NCBI GenBank assembly: GCA_020744425.1
Contig: JAGMUV010000017.1
Span: 1,116,001 to 1,180,000, forward strand
Direction: 5' to 3'
Length of the DNA stretch: 64,000 bases
From: Dactylonectria macrodidyma
Lineage: Eukaryota; Ascomycota; Sordariomycetes; Hypocreales; Nectriaceae
The notes below the pieces were generated by a model that was not told the DNA's origin, did not search any database, and saw only the letters and a list, made by a program, of their open reading frames with translations. Positions 1-13,185 of this stretch are shown here, piece after piece. Position 1 is the first letter of the stretch; each line of letters begins with the position of its first letter. A program made the position numbers and the translations under genes.

Positions 1-33
1 AGTATCATTTCAGATAACTCCATTTCCTTTTTT

Positions 34-2654
34 TTAGTCCCGGCCCTCAACCCAAAATTCCTCACCCGCGTGAGGGTCTGGGGTCATTTCGAAATCCCAT
101 TCGGAGCTCATCTCGGTGTCCTCTGTCAGGGGCTCTTGCTTCACCACATGTTCCACGCTAGCCGGCTGATGCCTTGCCCTCTTTTTTGGACGTTCCTTCG
201 ACTGCTCTCGCGTCCTTTTCTTCCCTGATAAGGAGTTTATATGTTGAGTAGATCCAGAGGGTGTGTGATTGGCTTTGTCACCGCCGTGGGTGCACTCGAC
301 ATGTGATAACCATGCATCCAACCCGTCAATGATAATGCCATTCTCTCCCTGCCGTTGGCACTCAGGACAAGGAAATGGTTGCTGAAACTGCCCTGGGCGG
401 TCGTGTTTCATAGTCAGATGAGATTTGAAGCCACCTGCTGTAAAGGATGTTTCGCAAAGATGACAGTACGATGACTTTTCGGAAACCAGTGGTGCGTGAA
501 CCTTGCCGTGATGTCGCGCAACGTGGCTGCTCCAAGCTTGCGCACCGGTAGGTACTTGTCCTTCCTCTTTCCTAAGCCGACGGCATTCTGGGCAGAAGAA
601 CGGTTGATCAAATCGATGAGACTTCTTGACATGTTTTGTAAGATTTGTAGTGTTAGAAAAGGGACCACAGCCGAATAGACACCGAGGTTGGTCAGCAGTG
701 AGGGTTTTGGAGTTTTCCTTAGCGATCAGGGGGGCAACATTGACGAGTCGCCCGGCTATGTAGTCCACCAGCAGATTGGCGAAGTCCAGGTGGGAAGCTT
801 GCTTGGTGAGTAAGTCTCCTATTTTTGAGGCTGCCTCGCTGCTCTTTGCGTGAAGACGCCGGCGAGGATCCTTCATATGAGAATTGAACAAGTGAGTTGT
901 TGAAAGTCCTCTCTCTCGTAGTTTGTTTGCCTCCTGAAAGTATGCTTCTCGCCGCTCTAGAAGAAGAAGCATCTCTAGGCGATCCTTTATTGATTTGATT
1001 TTCCCCAGTTTTCTCTTTGCTTCGTCTTCTTGAGATGGGAGCCCCCGATACTCATCTCGTAGGCGTTGGATATCATTTCTCTTCTCAAATGCATCCAGCT
1101 CATCTTTAGCGATGTAGACTGGAGCCTGATCATCACGTTTCAGAAATGCTTGCCGAGTCCTTGATATAAGGACATCGGTATCACCAACCAAACCACCAAA
1201 GGATATCTTCATAAGGTTGGCTCTGACATTAACCGGAAGGTAGCTTGTTTCGAAAACATTTGAAGAATTGGATAGGATAAAGTTACGCAGAGGTGCTGTT
1301 AAACTGCCTGGAAGCAGGGATGAGCGCTAAAGAAAAGACTTGAGAAAAAGTGTGACTTACCGTCCAAACGACCACCAGTCCCTACTCTTAGAGAATATGG
1401 CCTGAGTTTGTCCTCATCTTGGAGGCCGGCAACAAGGACGCAACGATTCCAAATCTCCCAAAATTGATGATAGCTGATAGGGATGATCTTTTTGTCTAAC
1501 ATTGATTCTTTCCATGCGACTGGGATATACTCAACCTGGGCATCAACTGGCAGCTCTCGCTGCAACACCTGGTCTGCAGCCGTGTAGTTGTTTTCAAATG
1601 CTGCGTCTGCAACGGCCATGGCCGTCAGGAATCTGAGGATACAGACGGTTGCATATGGTACTTTGGTAATCCAGAAGCCAAGTCTATAAATAGTCCACGT
1701 TGCAATTAGTAAGGCCTATAAGAAAGGATAAGGATGTCTTTACCTGTCCTTTTGGTCCCTCCTAATTCCCTGCCTCCCTTTGACATGATAAATCATCACC
1801 TTAGCCGTAGGGTGGCATGTTTTTAGATCATCTGGATCTCGCAGCCAGCCGAGTTCCACATCTCTATACTTGACTTGCACTAAACTTGCAGGTCTCCAGC
1901 CGCCAATGCCACCCAGGAGTACAGCAGCGTGAAAAGCAGCACGAACCCTGGGGCTGCAGGGAATGTCTTGGGGCCGGGTCCATAAGGTAGTCAGTATCAG
2001 CATGACGTCTTCCTCTGTTGCTTCTTTCTTTTCGAAGGACTGCCCTAATGAAAGGTTTAACTCTATCGCCAATTCCGGCAACCACTATTAAATCGTTAGT
2101 GACAAGCCCCTTCATGTAGCCATAGTGTAAACTGACCCGTGCGATCTTGTAGGGGGTTTTCTCCGTGCTGCCCTTGCTCTGAGAACTGTAGGTCAGTGTC
2201 CAGAAACCAGCATCTCGCGGGTTTTCCCGCCGCTTAGGTGCCATGACTTTCATGTCGGCAACTTTGACAAGGGCTGCCCAGAGATCCTCCAGGGTCGTGC
2301 CAGCTCCGATTGTCGGTACCGTCACCACCTCCTCCGGTCCTAAGACAACCTGCTCTTTCACAGATGCCTTGACATACGCCTTCATAAAACTCTTGCACCG
2401 AGCGATAGCTTCCTCTGAGCCAAGCGCGAGCTCAATCCAAGTAGTTTCAGGATCGAATTTCATCCCCTTGGCATAGCTATGCTGTGTGAGTACCTTCGAA
2501 ATAGAGTAGATGAGGGGGATTCGTACTCTTGCCATGCATCCCACATTCTGACCCGGCGATTTTTCGTCTTTTGCGAAACCCGGTCTTCGGTTGGGCTCTC
2601 CTGGTATCTAGCCAAGTCGCGTTGAGCGTCTGCAAAGTCGAACTGCAAAGGCAT
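34..2654 (-). CDS. DUF3435 (FluG-type) captain-like tyrosine recombinase with C2H2 fingers
   Basis: Spliced model: 2654-2137, 2084-1744, 1683-1361 and 1307-34; the last three junctions keep frame. The core resembles DUF3435 proteins, the family that includes Starship 'captain' tyrosine recombinases. Visible landmarks are a catalytic-type Arg in GGWRP, a second basic box YSLRVG followed by GGRLDG, and a Tyr in FETSYLP as candidate nucleophile. The C-terminal third has four C2H2/CPEC-type fingers (for example CHLCETSFTAGGF with SHLTMKH) and a basic stretch GKKRTREQSKERPKKRAR. Oddity: near 2530-2545 the first segment (ending WDAWQEY) and the continuing segment (YAKGMKFDPE) lie in different frames, with no plausible intron between them. 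This looks like an indel, so the N-terminus may be broken. If it is a captain, cargo would lie left of base 34 and the element edge between about 2.7 and 3.5 kb. Family call is firm; activity is doubtful. Confidence 0.75.
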
Positions 2655-4747
2655 GATGCAAGGATGGGCTAGAAAGTGAAAGTTTTGGGGTGGGCGGTAG
2701 CAGAGGTGAAAAGAGGCGGACGCTCAAGTTATTGTGAAAGATGGAAAGGACAACTTTGCAAATTGTGATCCGGCCTACCCCTTCAGCCCGCTTCGTCCCT
2801 TGGGCTGGCATGGGAGAATATGTAACTACAAGAGGATGGATGTGTGCATGTGTACAAGTATGTAGACAGCCGCGCATGGCCATGGCTTAACTTTAGAAAG
2901 ATTTAATTAAAGACGATTAAAATAAGCGATTAGGGAGGGGCGTGCGAGCGCCTATGTAACACCCGGGGGCGTGGCGGGGCGTGAACATGCTTCGGCGCCT
3001 AGCTCCTCCGTGCAAACGGACACACGGCCCCACAGTTGTCCATCCGGAACGGAGCGGCAGATCATCGGGCGAAGCGGGCGAAGCGGGCTAACGGTTCGCT
3101 GGGGTTCGGCAAAACTCCGGGCTGGGAACATTTAGCGGACAAGAAACCCCGTCCGCTCTCCCTTAGTCAAGCTGAGAAGCGGTGGATTAGTACTCGGGTC
3201 GGTGACGACCGGGGAATCCCCACTGTTGTATGTTTTTTTGCCATTTATGCCGCTTTCTACAATCGTCAACGGTGGCGATCCAAGGAGGCAAGATTCTGTG
3301 ACATTTTTGCTTCAGACACCCTCTTCAAAAGGGTCAGCATATCGGGTCGCGCGGGGTAGATGGCTTGGCTGGTTGGATTGGGTATCAATATGTACGACTG
3401 CCTCAGGCAACACTAGCCGTCGTGGGGGTGTCATCGGTCCTAATCCAGTAATCGAATCGCTCTATTTTTGAGTTCAGTACCCCTCGGCTTATGCGGACCG
3501 TTGCATTCTCCTAACGTAAATACCCGTACGCCTCGAGACGCTATTTCTTTCGACGTGATGTTCGAGAATTGCTCTAGGTGCGGGGTGGTGAAGAATAGCG
3601 GACGCCATGTTCAGTGACATGCCACCTAGTGTGACACTCTAACACAACGTTAGACGACAATGCTTGAGACTTGTTATGTTGGACGGTTGAGCGAGTATTC
3701 CTATTACTTGAAGTCGACGAGTCAGTTGGGACTGACAGTGCCTTAGCCCCCAATCTTAGCGCCCCAAAATTTAGCAAGAGCTTGCGAAACCTCAACGAGA
3801 TGAATTCAATTCAACCATTTGCAAGCCAATTACCCCGCCTCCTACGAATTCGGAGCATTCCAATCTGACTTCGTACTGAGAGCATGTATAATTTTTCTGG
3901 GTATATGAAAATATTTTGTCTTTCATCGACGACGTTGATCTTGTTAATTACAGATTACAAGACGCGGTCTAGGGTAGGACAGCTGATGAGGACGTAGGCC
4001 TTGTTGGCTGAGCATCAGTGGAAATAAGTCCGCCTAGGACGGGGGCGTCTGTGTTCTGATTGGATGACGACCACACCTGAATGACTTGTCACAATTCAAG
4101 GGTACGAGTTCAATTCAGAATTCAGTTGTCAGCAGCGTTGTGGAGTCGGGTTTCCCCCAAGTTTTCTCCCCCAAATTCATGACTACCTACCCCCCCCCCC
4201 CCCCCCCCCCCCACACACAACCCCACAAATTGATGTCCTCCAAGTTTGTTCTCCTCGACAGGATGGCCATCTTTGCTGGGTAGTCTATCGGTTGCAATGT
4301 CGTTGCTACCATGTCAGATAATACAGTGGGTTGGTGGACGGTCCCAGCACCCAATGCCACCAACCATAAGACAGCAATTGCCCTTTCAGCAAAGCAACTG
4401 CGCAACTTAACCTTCCAACTTACTCTGCACAGACTTTTGACGATGTGAGGGACCATGAACTTAGCATAGCTAATTAGTCTAAATTTTGAGTAGAGTCGAC
4501 GTAGATATCGCAAGTTGACACAGCACCTTAGGCAACCGCCAACCATCGGACCTAGCTTTGTGCACGTGTTGTGGCTGAATCTCACATAACCCCGCCACAA
4601 GTTGAAATGTGGCATCCGTCCAGCCTTACTGAGGCCTCACTTTCCCACCAGCGAATATCCCCTCTCGCTGCGGGATTTATTAGCACCCTTCTCTGAGACT
4701 ACCGAGCAACGTCTGAATCACTGGCGGCACTGTGTCGCAGTGCAGAT
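2655..4747. other. Gene-poor spacer upstream of the recombinase
   Basis: No credible gene is seen. Open frames are short, overlap on both strands and lack splice-consistent continuations. If the recombinase is a Starship captain, one element boundary should fall in the first few hundred bases here. I found no obvious target-site repeat by eye, and the partner end would lie outside the window. A long C homopolymer is annotated separately. Confidence 0.5.
4190..4212 (+). repeat. 23-base poly-C tract
   Basis: An uninterrupted run of 23 C, followed by an ACACACA stretch. Length polymorphism or assembly error is likely here. Confidence 0.9.
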
Positions 4748-7700
4748 ATGCGGGAGGCCATACCTGCAACGGGGTTGTCTGTCGTCTATGAGCCAGAATC
4801 GAGCACCCCGCTCGTAGAGTGAGCTACCTTGCAGCTGCGGGTGGAGTCTCGAAAGGCGGACGCTGACAGAATTCGAACAGTATTGTTTTAGTTCATGGGT
4901 TAAAAGGACACCCATATAAGACATGGACATCGTCTAAATTCGCACCGGCGCCTCCCAAGAGCCCCGGCGAGCCTGCTGGGAGCTGTCAGACGTCCACCAA
5001 GGGCAAGAAAAGTGGACTGCGTCGACCAATATCCTGGTTCAAAAAGAAGTCATCGGCTAAGGATGAAGAGAACGAAGGGTCTATAAGAGCTCTTTCTAGC
5101 AAAGCTCCTTCTACCATATCAGAAGGAGCCAACCCCACACTTTTTTGGCCTGCCGATCTGCTTCCTGCGGAATGTCCTAATGCACGGATCCTATGTCACG
5201 GATACGATACCAAGATCACCAAGTACATGTCTGGTGCGACAAATAAGAGCAGTGTTTTTTCTCATAGCAAGGACTTCTTATTTGCTCTTAGTAGAGAAAG
5301 GGTTCTTAATCGTCCTGTGATATTTCTTGCTCACAGTCTTGGAGGGATAGTTGCTAAAGAGGTAGGCGCACAAACCGAACAAAGAGTGGCAGCAATCACT
5401 GACCAGCCCTTCTAGATGCTTGCAAGATCATCGGCATCAACGGACGTTAGCTTAAAAAATGTTGTCGAATCAACAGCAGCCGTAATATTCCTTGGGACTC
5501 CTCACCGGGGGAGCCCCGAGCTTTCATCCCTAGGCGAATGGGCCCGTTCTATCCTCAGCGCTCTCCGCATGGACACAACCTCAGCGATCCTCGATACTCT
5601 GGGTCTGAAAACAACCGATTTAGAGCGCGCACAAGAAGCGTTCTCAGGAATCTGGCAGACATATGACTTTCGAGTCAAGACATTTCAGGAAGGGCTGGGG
5701 TTGATGGGGGTGAATCTCGGCGTCTTAGGGAACAAGGTCGTCCCTGATATCTCCTCACTAATAGGAGACGAACGAGAACACGCTGAGACCCTCCAGGCCA
5801 ACCATCTGGAAATGTGTCGGTTTACTAGTGCCCATGATCCAAATTATCTCAAGGTCGTTGGGGAACTTCGCTCCATGTACCTCTCGATTGTGAGCCTCAA
5901 CACTCAGAGTGTCCATCGAAATGGGCAGATTCGGCGGGACATCCCAGGATTTAAGACACCCATTGTGCCTGATGTCTCTCAAAATCTTAACAACGATGAC
6001 TTCAATCGGCTACAAGCGGCTTGCCTCGAATACTTGCGATTTCCAGCCATGAACAGACGTCAACAAATGATTGGAATACCAACGATCCAGACATGTGATT
6101 GGCTCTTCCGCCATGAGACATATCGGCAGTGGTTATCCACCGATTACTTTGGGATGCACGGAGGCCTGCTGTTGCTGAAAGGAAAACCAGGGGCTGGGAA
6201 ATCAACTCTATTGAAAGAAGCCGTCAGCCGAAGCTCAAAGGAAGTAAAAAGGTCCGAATATCGCGTTGCGTCTTATTTCTTTGATGCCAAAGGAGATCGG
6301 CTACAACGGTCTGCTGTCGGTCTCTTACGATCTATATTGTACCAACTTCTGCCTCACTACCCAGAGCAACTTCAGAATCTGAGCAACATTGTCGATTGGC
6401 ATGATAAAGAGAAGAATGGTGGCTGGGACCAGCTGGAAGACCTTGAACTGCATCAAGCGAACCTCGAGTCTTTTATTCGAACCATGTTTTCTCAGAAGTT
6501 GGGCAAGAGAGTGCTCATCTTCATTGACGCTGCTGATGAGTGCGATAACGCACGTGCCCTATTGTACTTTTGGCGAAATTTGACGGACTTGACTGCCGTT
6601 ACTGGTCAGCTGAATGTATGCATCTCCCTACGTCATTATCCTGCCATCACCGTTAACAACTGCTCGGAAATTACCGTGGAACAACACAACCGAGGTGATA
6701 TCTCAAGATATGTAAATCACAAATTTCGTCTCGGGCCTGCAAAAACTGAGTCTTCGGAGACATGGAACTTATTGAAGACGACAATCCTTGAAAAATCTGC
6801 TGGTGTTTTCCTGTGGGTAGTTCTGGTGATGGATCGAGTCCTGAAGAAGTGGGATGAAGGGAAAAGCACGAAGTTTCTTCTCAAGTACCTCGACACTATC
6901 CCGAAGGAGCTGGAGACTTTATTAGGCGACCTGGTTCAATCGCTCGGCTGGGAAGATAAGCAGCTGACTACCCGCCTCTTTCAATGGGCTATCCTATCAA
7001 CGCGGCCACTCCGTTTACATGAATGGCATCACATTTTAGCATTCATCAGCTCTTCAAAACCACCTTCTTCACTCCAACAGTGGAGCAATTCTTCAAATTT
7101 CACAGAAACCGACGATCAACTGGAGCGAACGATCAAGAACATTTCGGGAGGACTATTGGAGGTTGGCTCGTGGCGATTTGAAGAGCCACGTGCTAATGAA
7201 GAGGAAATACATTCCGTACTCGCTGGAGCAGGGTCTTTAGACTCCGAGCACGGAGGTACTCGCATCATTCAAGTGATACACGAGTCAGTGCGCGAGTTCT
7301 TCTTGAAAAACAACGGATTTGTCTTCTTAAACCCCAACCTTGTGATGAATCCCATCGGCAAGGGTCATATCTCGCTGATGGATACCCTGCTGGACTACAT
7401 ATCAATCACGGAGTTGGACATGCTAATACGAGCTCGAGGTCTTAGGAAAGACAATGGTTCTTCCCATGCAGCACAGTCCAAAGTATCGGATATGCCTAAC
7501 AATGCTACTCCCTCCCTAGCAGCTGACCCTGGGCAAGTTCGTCTTGACGCCAAGTCATTCATTGCCCCTGTAAAAAAAAACTCTGCCATTTTTGCTCTTG
7601 GGAGTTCATGTTCTTCCAACGAGCATAAGAAGAGCATCAAAGGTCGCAACCCTCCTACTTATACGGCCAACAAAAAGTTCTCCCTCGAGGACTTGGTCAA

Positions 7701-8640
7701 GGATAATGGCGATGAGAGTGCCTTTGGAGATGACGACGACAACTCATCAGACTGGGAAGACTCCATCAAAGAAAGCGAAAAGAGCAGCCTAGATAGGAAG
7801 CTATTCCAAAGAGTCTCCGAGCCTTCCATAGTTCCTCGGCGATCGCTCATTACTTTAGCGCTTGAACAGAACGACCACAAGCCAAGTTTGAATACTCAAG
7901 CATCTCGATCCCCCTCGGCCGTCCCTCAGACCCACAAGTATCCCGACGATTGTTCTCCAAAAGCCTCACTTGACGATATGAACCAGAATGCTGATAACCA
8001 GTTGAGGCAGACGAGCTTCCGCTCTAATCAAATGGACTATGTGGAAGCTCCTGCAGTTTCACCTCTCGGCCCCTCTGTTGTAGTACCGGGTAGCAAAACA
8101 GACCCTCAGAGTATAAAATCACAAGCCGCACGACAGGGACAGACAAACGCTTCGGGTTTCAACCAACTTAAATACTCTTCCGCACCTACTGCTGATGCCA
8201 TTGTGAATCAGTGGATCGGCATGAGCGAGATGGCTGATGGGCAACATTTCAGGGAAAGCCATTCTCCATGCGCATCTTCTCGAATCCCACCAGGTTCACG
8301 CCATTCAATGCTACTGCAAGATCATCTTGCGCTCTTGCCTTACGCCACGTTGTACCTTTTCACCCATGCTCACATGGCAAAGGCCACAGATGAAGATCTT
8401 GCTCCTATATTCAATCGGTTCCAAGCAAAAGACACATGGAGTCGATGGGTGGCGCTTAGGGAAGATTTGCCACAGACAATCAGCTTTCCGACGTATCTTT
8501 CCATTTACGAGGGCATTAAGTGGTCTGATACATTCAGTGCCGACTATTACAAGGACTATGATGATCAGGGCCCTACCACGAAGAAGAGACGAAGTTCGTT
8601 TAGTGTTGCAAGTTTCAGTTCCGCAGGCAGTTATAAATAA
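4748..8640 (+). CDS. NLR-like protein: lipase-type alpha/beta hydrolase + NACHT NTPase
   Basis: Model: 4748-4818, 4881-5361 and 5416-8640, giving 1258 residues. The second intron (54 nt, GTAGGC to TTCTAG) is phase 0. The first junction is the best of two options because it restores the family text VDIVLVHGLKGHP. The N-terminal domain (about residues 10-300) has the SesB-like signature: the HGL.GHP oxyanion motif, AHSLGG as nucleophile elbow with the catalytic Ser, and FLGTPHRG. The NACHT core follows, with P-loop GKPGAGKST near residue 438 and Walker B LIFIDAADECD near 552. No ankyrin, WD40 or TPR repeats are visible; the C-terminal 450 residues are Ser/Asp-rich and low in complexity. Members of this architecture act in heterokaryon incompatibility and other non-self recognition, the hydrolase domain being the proposed effector (family knowledge). 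Function here is inferred. Confidence 0.88.
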
Positions 8641-9442
8641 AGTATTGCTATTCGCAAAGTTAGCTATTGCTACCCGCACAGCATCTCTAGATAAGCCCAC
8701 TTCGCCTTACCTAGCAATAGTAACACTAGTTAAGATCATAAGATTATAAATATTAGAGGTGAGGGAACTAAATAAGGATAATGTTATGCTGATTTAGAGA
8801 TGAATTTACTGTAGCTAGACTTGCGGCTATTACCATGTGCTGTGCGAATAACAATACTCTATAAATAATGTCTACAGAGAAGGAGGTTTTATGTACAGCT
8901 ATATCATTAGGCTGTCTGATGACCGATTCCGTATTAACTCGATAACACATGAGCCACTGAAAAGTCTAGCTTCAATGATCTTTCCTCCAAGCTATCGATA
9001 TTAACTGCATTGGTTGTACCCGGTGTCTACTAGCCGTCAGCTATGTGGGTAATCTTGAGACGTCAAGATGGGCTTACCAAGCCGTTGGTGTTTGTCTTAC
9101 ACTCAACTGTAGAACGCCAATCCACTCTTTTGCATAAATTTGAAACCCATTAATCATTGGATACTAATGTCAAATTGATAACCTTCTTCAAGTGATACAA
9201 GGCAGCCAGTTTCAGTTCTGTTAGTCTAGCTCATGTCTAGCTTATTGGTTACACAGTATTAGTCTACCATTGCCTCAAATTTCCACTGCGCCGAAGTAGC
9301 TTACGGTGGATATCAATCGACCAAACCCGTGAAGAGAACAAATACAGTCATATCTCAGCCCGTTTTGCAACGAATGATCAAATCCAAGAAATACTCCCAG
9401 AATGGTAAGTCCACCAGATCTAGCCGATAGACGTGAAAAGTT
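8641..9442. other. Intergenic, convergent 3' ends
   Basis: AT-rich sequence between the NLR gene (plus) and the C2H2 gene (minus). No coding-like open frame or RNA gene is recognisable. Confidence 0.5.
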
Positions 9443-12400
9443 TCAGCTCGGATGGAATGCCTTCTTGTGTCGTACCATATGGTCCCTCCTTGCAAAGAAT
9501 CTGCCACATTCCGGGAAATCACATGGAATCCTTTCTCGGTCAAATCGTTCAGGATGCTTTGCGGTCTGATGGCGTTTAAGATCCCGCCGTGTTGAGCAAG
9601 TCTTTTGACAACCAGTGATACCACACTTGACGGGCTTGGTATGCTTTGAAGCATGTTTGCTAGAACCGCAGGTTACCTCTTTGAACGAGGGAAAATGATG
9701 GGCATAGTTACTTGAGATCGCAAGCACGGCGGAATATGCAGGCACAATGTGCACAAGGAAAGCTGGTTGACTGTCCAAAAGGGGCCGGTTTCTTGACAAG
9801 CGGTACTTCTGTTGTTGAAATGTCACGCGAAGTGCTTGTTTTTTTAACTGGCCCTGTGGCAGCTTGTTCGGCTTGTTGAACCTCAGTGATGGGCAATTGG
9901 AGTGAATCCTTTCCATGTGAGTCCATGATATCTTCAGCCTTTCTTGGTATCACCGTTGCACAATCAGTCTGTCCTTGCCGCACTGAAGGCTCGGGGTAAG
10001 CAATTGAAGTAAGCGTCTTGATCTTGGTCCCATGAGACTTTGAGGTTGTTGCATTAATAACATTTACCTCAGTTTGGTGCGTCGAGGTTACTTCGGTGTT
10101 CTCACTGGTTCCCATGCAGTTCATGACCTGTTGAGGGGCCTTCAACAAGGTTTCATACGTCGTTCCCGTACTTGTGCCGGCAGATGGAGTTCTTGGGATG
10201 ACGGAGGCTACGTCGCTTTGCTCCACAATGGTTTGCGATATCCCTCGACCTGGCTGGGCTAGCCTTGTGTTCTGTGCGACCGAAGATTTTGCTGCTTCTT
10301 GAGTATCCAAGCCAAGCAACGTCTCGTCAATTTCATCCGTCGAGGTCATGCGCACTTCGACCTTCGTATTTTGGAGGGTTGATGCCTGGCCATTCTGCGA
10401 CTGAGTAATTCCCGGCGATATAGCTTGTCGTGGAATTGGTCCACATTCAGCCGGTGGTTCTTCTAGAGTTGAAGTGAACAAGTTCATTTCAGGATCGAAC
10501 AACAGTGGTGCTGGCGATTCCGCGAGACAACGGCCGACGAACAGTACTCTTTCTTCTCGGTACCTGGCTGGTGTGGGCTGTTTATATCCATCAACCACAC
10601 TGTCGAAGTCGACTTCGTTTGCAAACCAATCCGCGGGGAAGTACTTTTCTGTCCAAAATAAGCCCCTCATCTGCCAATCCTCACATAACACATGGTTATC
10701 GTTGCCGCTTGGTCTGGGAAATGAATCTGTCTGGATTGTTTCCACGGACGGAACCGAAATGGCAACGGCATTGAGACACATCGCCGCCAGGCCCCACGGA
10801 AACCAATTTTCCAAATAGCTCATCGCAAATGGGTCGTGGGCAATTTGCAGCATGAAGATCAAGCGGACATGTAAGTACTCCAGAATATCTGGATCGCCGA
10901 CTCTCAACATGAGTATGGTATCAATGCGTTCGGCAAGAGTACATGCGTGGTCAAGTTGTTTTAGTTGCGTGGTGTCAAACACATCCTCACTTTTGTCTAT
11001 GGTCTCCTCGGTGTCGCATGCTGAGTCTGTTTCATCTTCTGAACGTAGGAGAATTCTTTTTTCGTTTCCATATCCTAGGAGAGAGTTGCACGTGATAAGC
11101 GCGAGAGGATGTCTTGCTAATGGGTCAGCGAGCATTTTCTAAAGCTCAGGTGCAAGTTAACATCTAAAGTCAATTAGAACTCACCTCGGGGTCATGTATG
11201 TTCTGACTTTCAATTGGTTCTGATCGTCTTCTAAGCGTCGAAGAAAGCGTTCCATCACTCCATTGAAATTCTCATAATCCCTTTGAGCGAAAAGCATTGC
11301 GTGAGCTTGTAGGAATGTAGCATCTAGGGTTGATAATCGCCTAGGAAATGGAATGCCGTCAAACATGGGCACGGTCATGATTGACTCCTGCGCAGAAAGA
11401 TATGGGATCGGTGCGCATAAGCTTTTGGTATAATAGAGCAGTTGCTTTATTGGATTTGGTCGACATAAAATGGCGAGATGATGATAAAGTCGGCCTATAT
11501 TAGGTGCATTATGCGAGGCGCGTAAATACCAGCATCTCGAAATGCTGGTCCACATTTCGCGATCTTTGAAGTCATCGTCCTCGATTGCCATCCTTCTGAT
11601 GTTAGATCTGATAGGAGATTTGGGGATTGATAAATAAGGAGAATAAAGACTGAACAAGGAGAGCCTTGGGGGTGTGTGTGTGTTTGGGGGGGGGGGGCTG
11701 TGTTTAAACTTACCGGTATCGGCCCAGATCGCCGAGACATTCAATCCAAGTTTCCTCAAAGGCAGGAACAGTTTCATATAATAACGCCAGCATTATGTAT
11801 GCTAGGTATAAGAAAGTCAACATATGTTCTAAGGAGTGTGGTAGCCGGTGGCGCATCAACTCTAGGAAAGAATGAATCCCGTGCCGCCACATTCTCGCCG
11901 GCATGGCGTATTTGGCTGCCAAACGGCGCAAAGGTAGCCTGGCTGAAGGGTGTTGAGAGGCGAGAAAAAAGTCGTGGTGCTCATGGAGAAGGGTTCTGTG
12001 AAGAGCAACAAGAGCCTGCCATTGCTCGTTGTTCAACTCTCTGTCACTTTCTTGCTGAGCCTTGTCAACCTCAATGCACTTCGTCTCAATCATTGCTAGA
12101 CCAGCGTAGATTCCTTTCACTTCAGCAACAAGTTGTTCGTGGCTTATTGGCCTGAATTGGTATGCCTGGTCCTGTTTGACCGCTTCCTGAACATGCGATT
12201 AGGGTTTCCCGTGTCATCCATGAGTGTATGTGTACGTACTTGAAGGGTTTGATTCTCTAATTTGGCCTTTTTGCAGTCAATTTTAGCATTTGTGTCTTCA
12301 TGTGGCTCCGGTAACTCGCTCTTATTGCCGCTGTCTGGTGTCTCCGAATTCGAGTTTCGCCGTTTCCGTTTTGCATGTGGAGAAAGTACGAGGATTGTAC

Positions 12401-13185
12401 GCATCGCCCCGAGGGTTGAGATGGCACCCGGCGCTTTCGCCCACGTTCCTGACCAGCTGTCTTGGTAATTGCTGTCGTCACCAGCTTTCTCCCCGTGATT
12501 TCCAGAGGTGAAATGCACCTCTTGAAGATTCTGTGTGCTGTTACAGGCTGTGCCTTCAACGTGTCTTGACACGTTGAGAACAGCTGGTGGAGGCGGATTG
12601 CTAGTAGTTGTAAGACTGACGTTTGTTTTCTCGGTTTCTGGTTTCGGCAAGGCCTGTGTTGTATTCTCTGCGCGGTCCAGATGGGGACTATCATGCTGCT
12701 CTGAATGATTTGAATCTGGGGCCGGAAGTGGTCCAGCCGCCCGCTCTCCAAGACCTGCGGTGATTTGAATTTCGATTCCGTTAGCTGCTGGGCCATTTTC
12801 GCTGGTTCGATTGTCTGCATCTTGTGGCGACGTATCGGAAGCGGCATAAGCTGATTGAATGTGCGAATTACTCGCAGTGTATAATGTATCTTGCTGCGCG
12901 TCGTCCACATGGCGAGGAAGATTCGCTTGGAATGCATTCAAGGCGGCCACCTCGTCTGGTCTGATATGGGCGCTTTGAACTGTTGACTCTGAACGGCTGC
13001 ATTCCTCGGCCTCGTGACCAGATCTGGGACAGATTTAAGGACTAATTCATTATCCTAAAGAAAGTGGGGTAATACTCAGTGGTTTGGTCATTGTTGAGTG
13101 TTGGTCGCGACCCAGAAGCGCTCTGAACGAGGGACAAATTGAACGCGATCACCGCAAAGCAGAGGAGCGCGTGGTGAGATCGCAT
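9443..13185 (-). CDS. Est1-type (TPR) DNA/RNA-binding-like protein with C-terminal C2H2 fingers
   Basis: Exons: 13185-13076, 13023-12240, 12186-11714, 11595-11185, about 11138-9712 and 9659-9443. The middle part (exons 3-4) has the fungal Est1-type pattern: HSFLELMRHRLPHSLEHML, then DLGRYR spliced to RMAIEDDD, then GRLYHHLAI. The protein ends in three C2H2 fingers; the first (CAHCACIFRRACDLN, KHASKH) is created exactly across the last intron, which strongly supports that junction. Two oddities. Exon 1 encodes a leader with a hydrophobic core (ALLCFAVIAFNLSLV), like a signal peptide, unexpected for a nuclear protein. The junction 11185/11138 is one base out of phase with any GT-AG choice I can find, so an indel, homopolymer error (AAAA) or unusual splice is possible. 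Role: probably nucleic-acid binding; pathway unknown. Confidence 0.75.
11670..11697 (+). repeat. (GT)n followed by a 12-base poly-G run inside an intron
   Basis: A short GT microsatellite runs directly into about 12 G (plus strand). It lies inside the 118-nt intron 11596-11713 of the Est1-type gene. Confidence 0.8.

Noticed and set aside
3000..3480. Possible rRNA or tRNA gene in GC-rich spacer
   Set aside because: No cloverleaf, box A/B or conserved rRNA block could be recognised.
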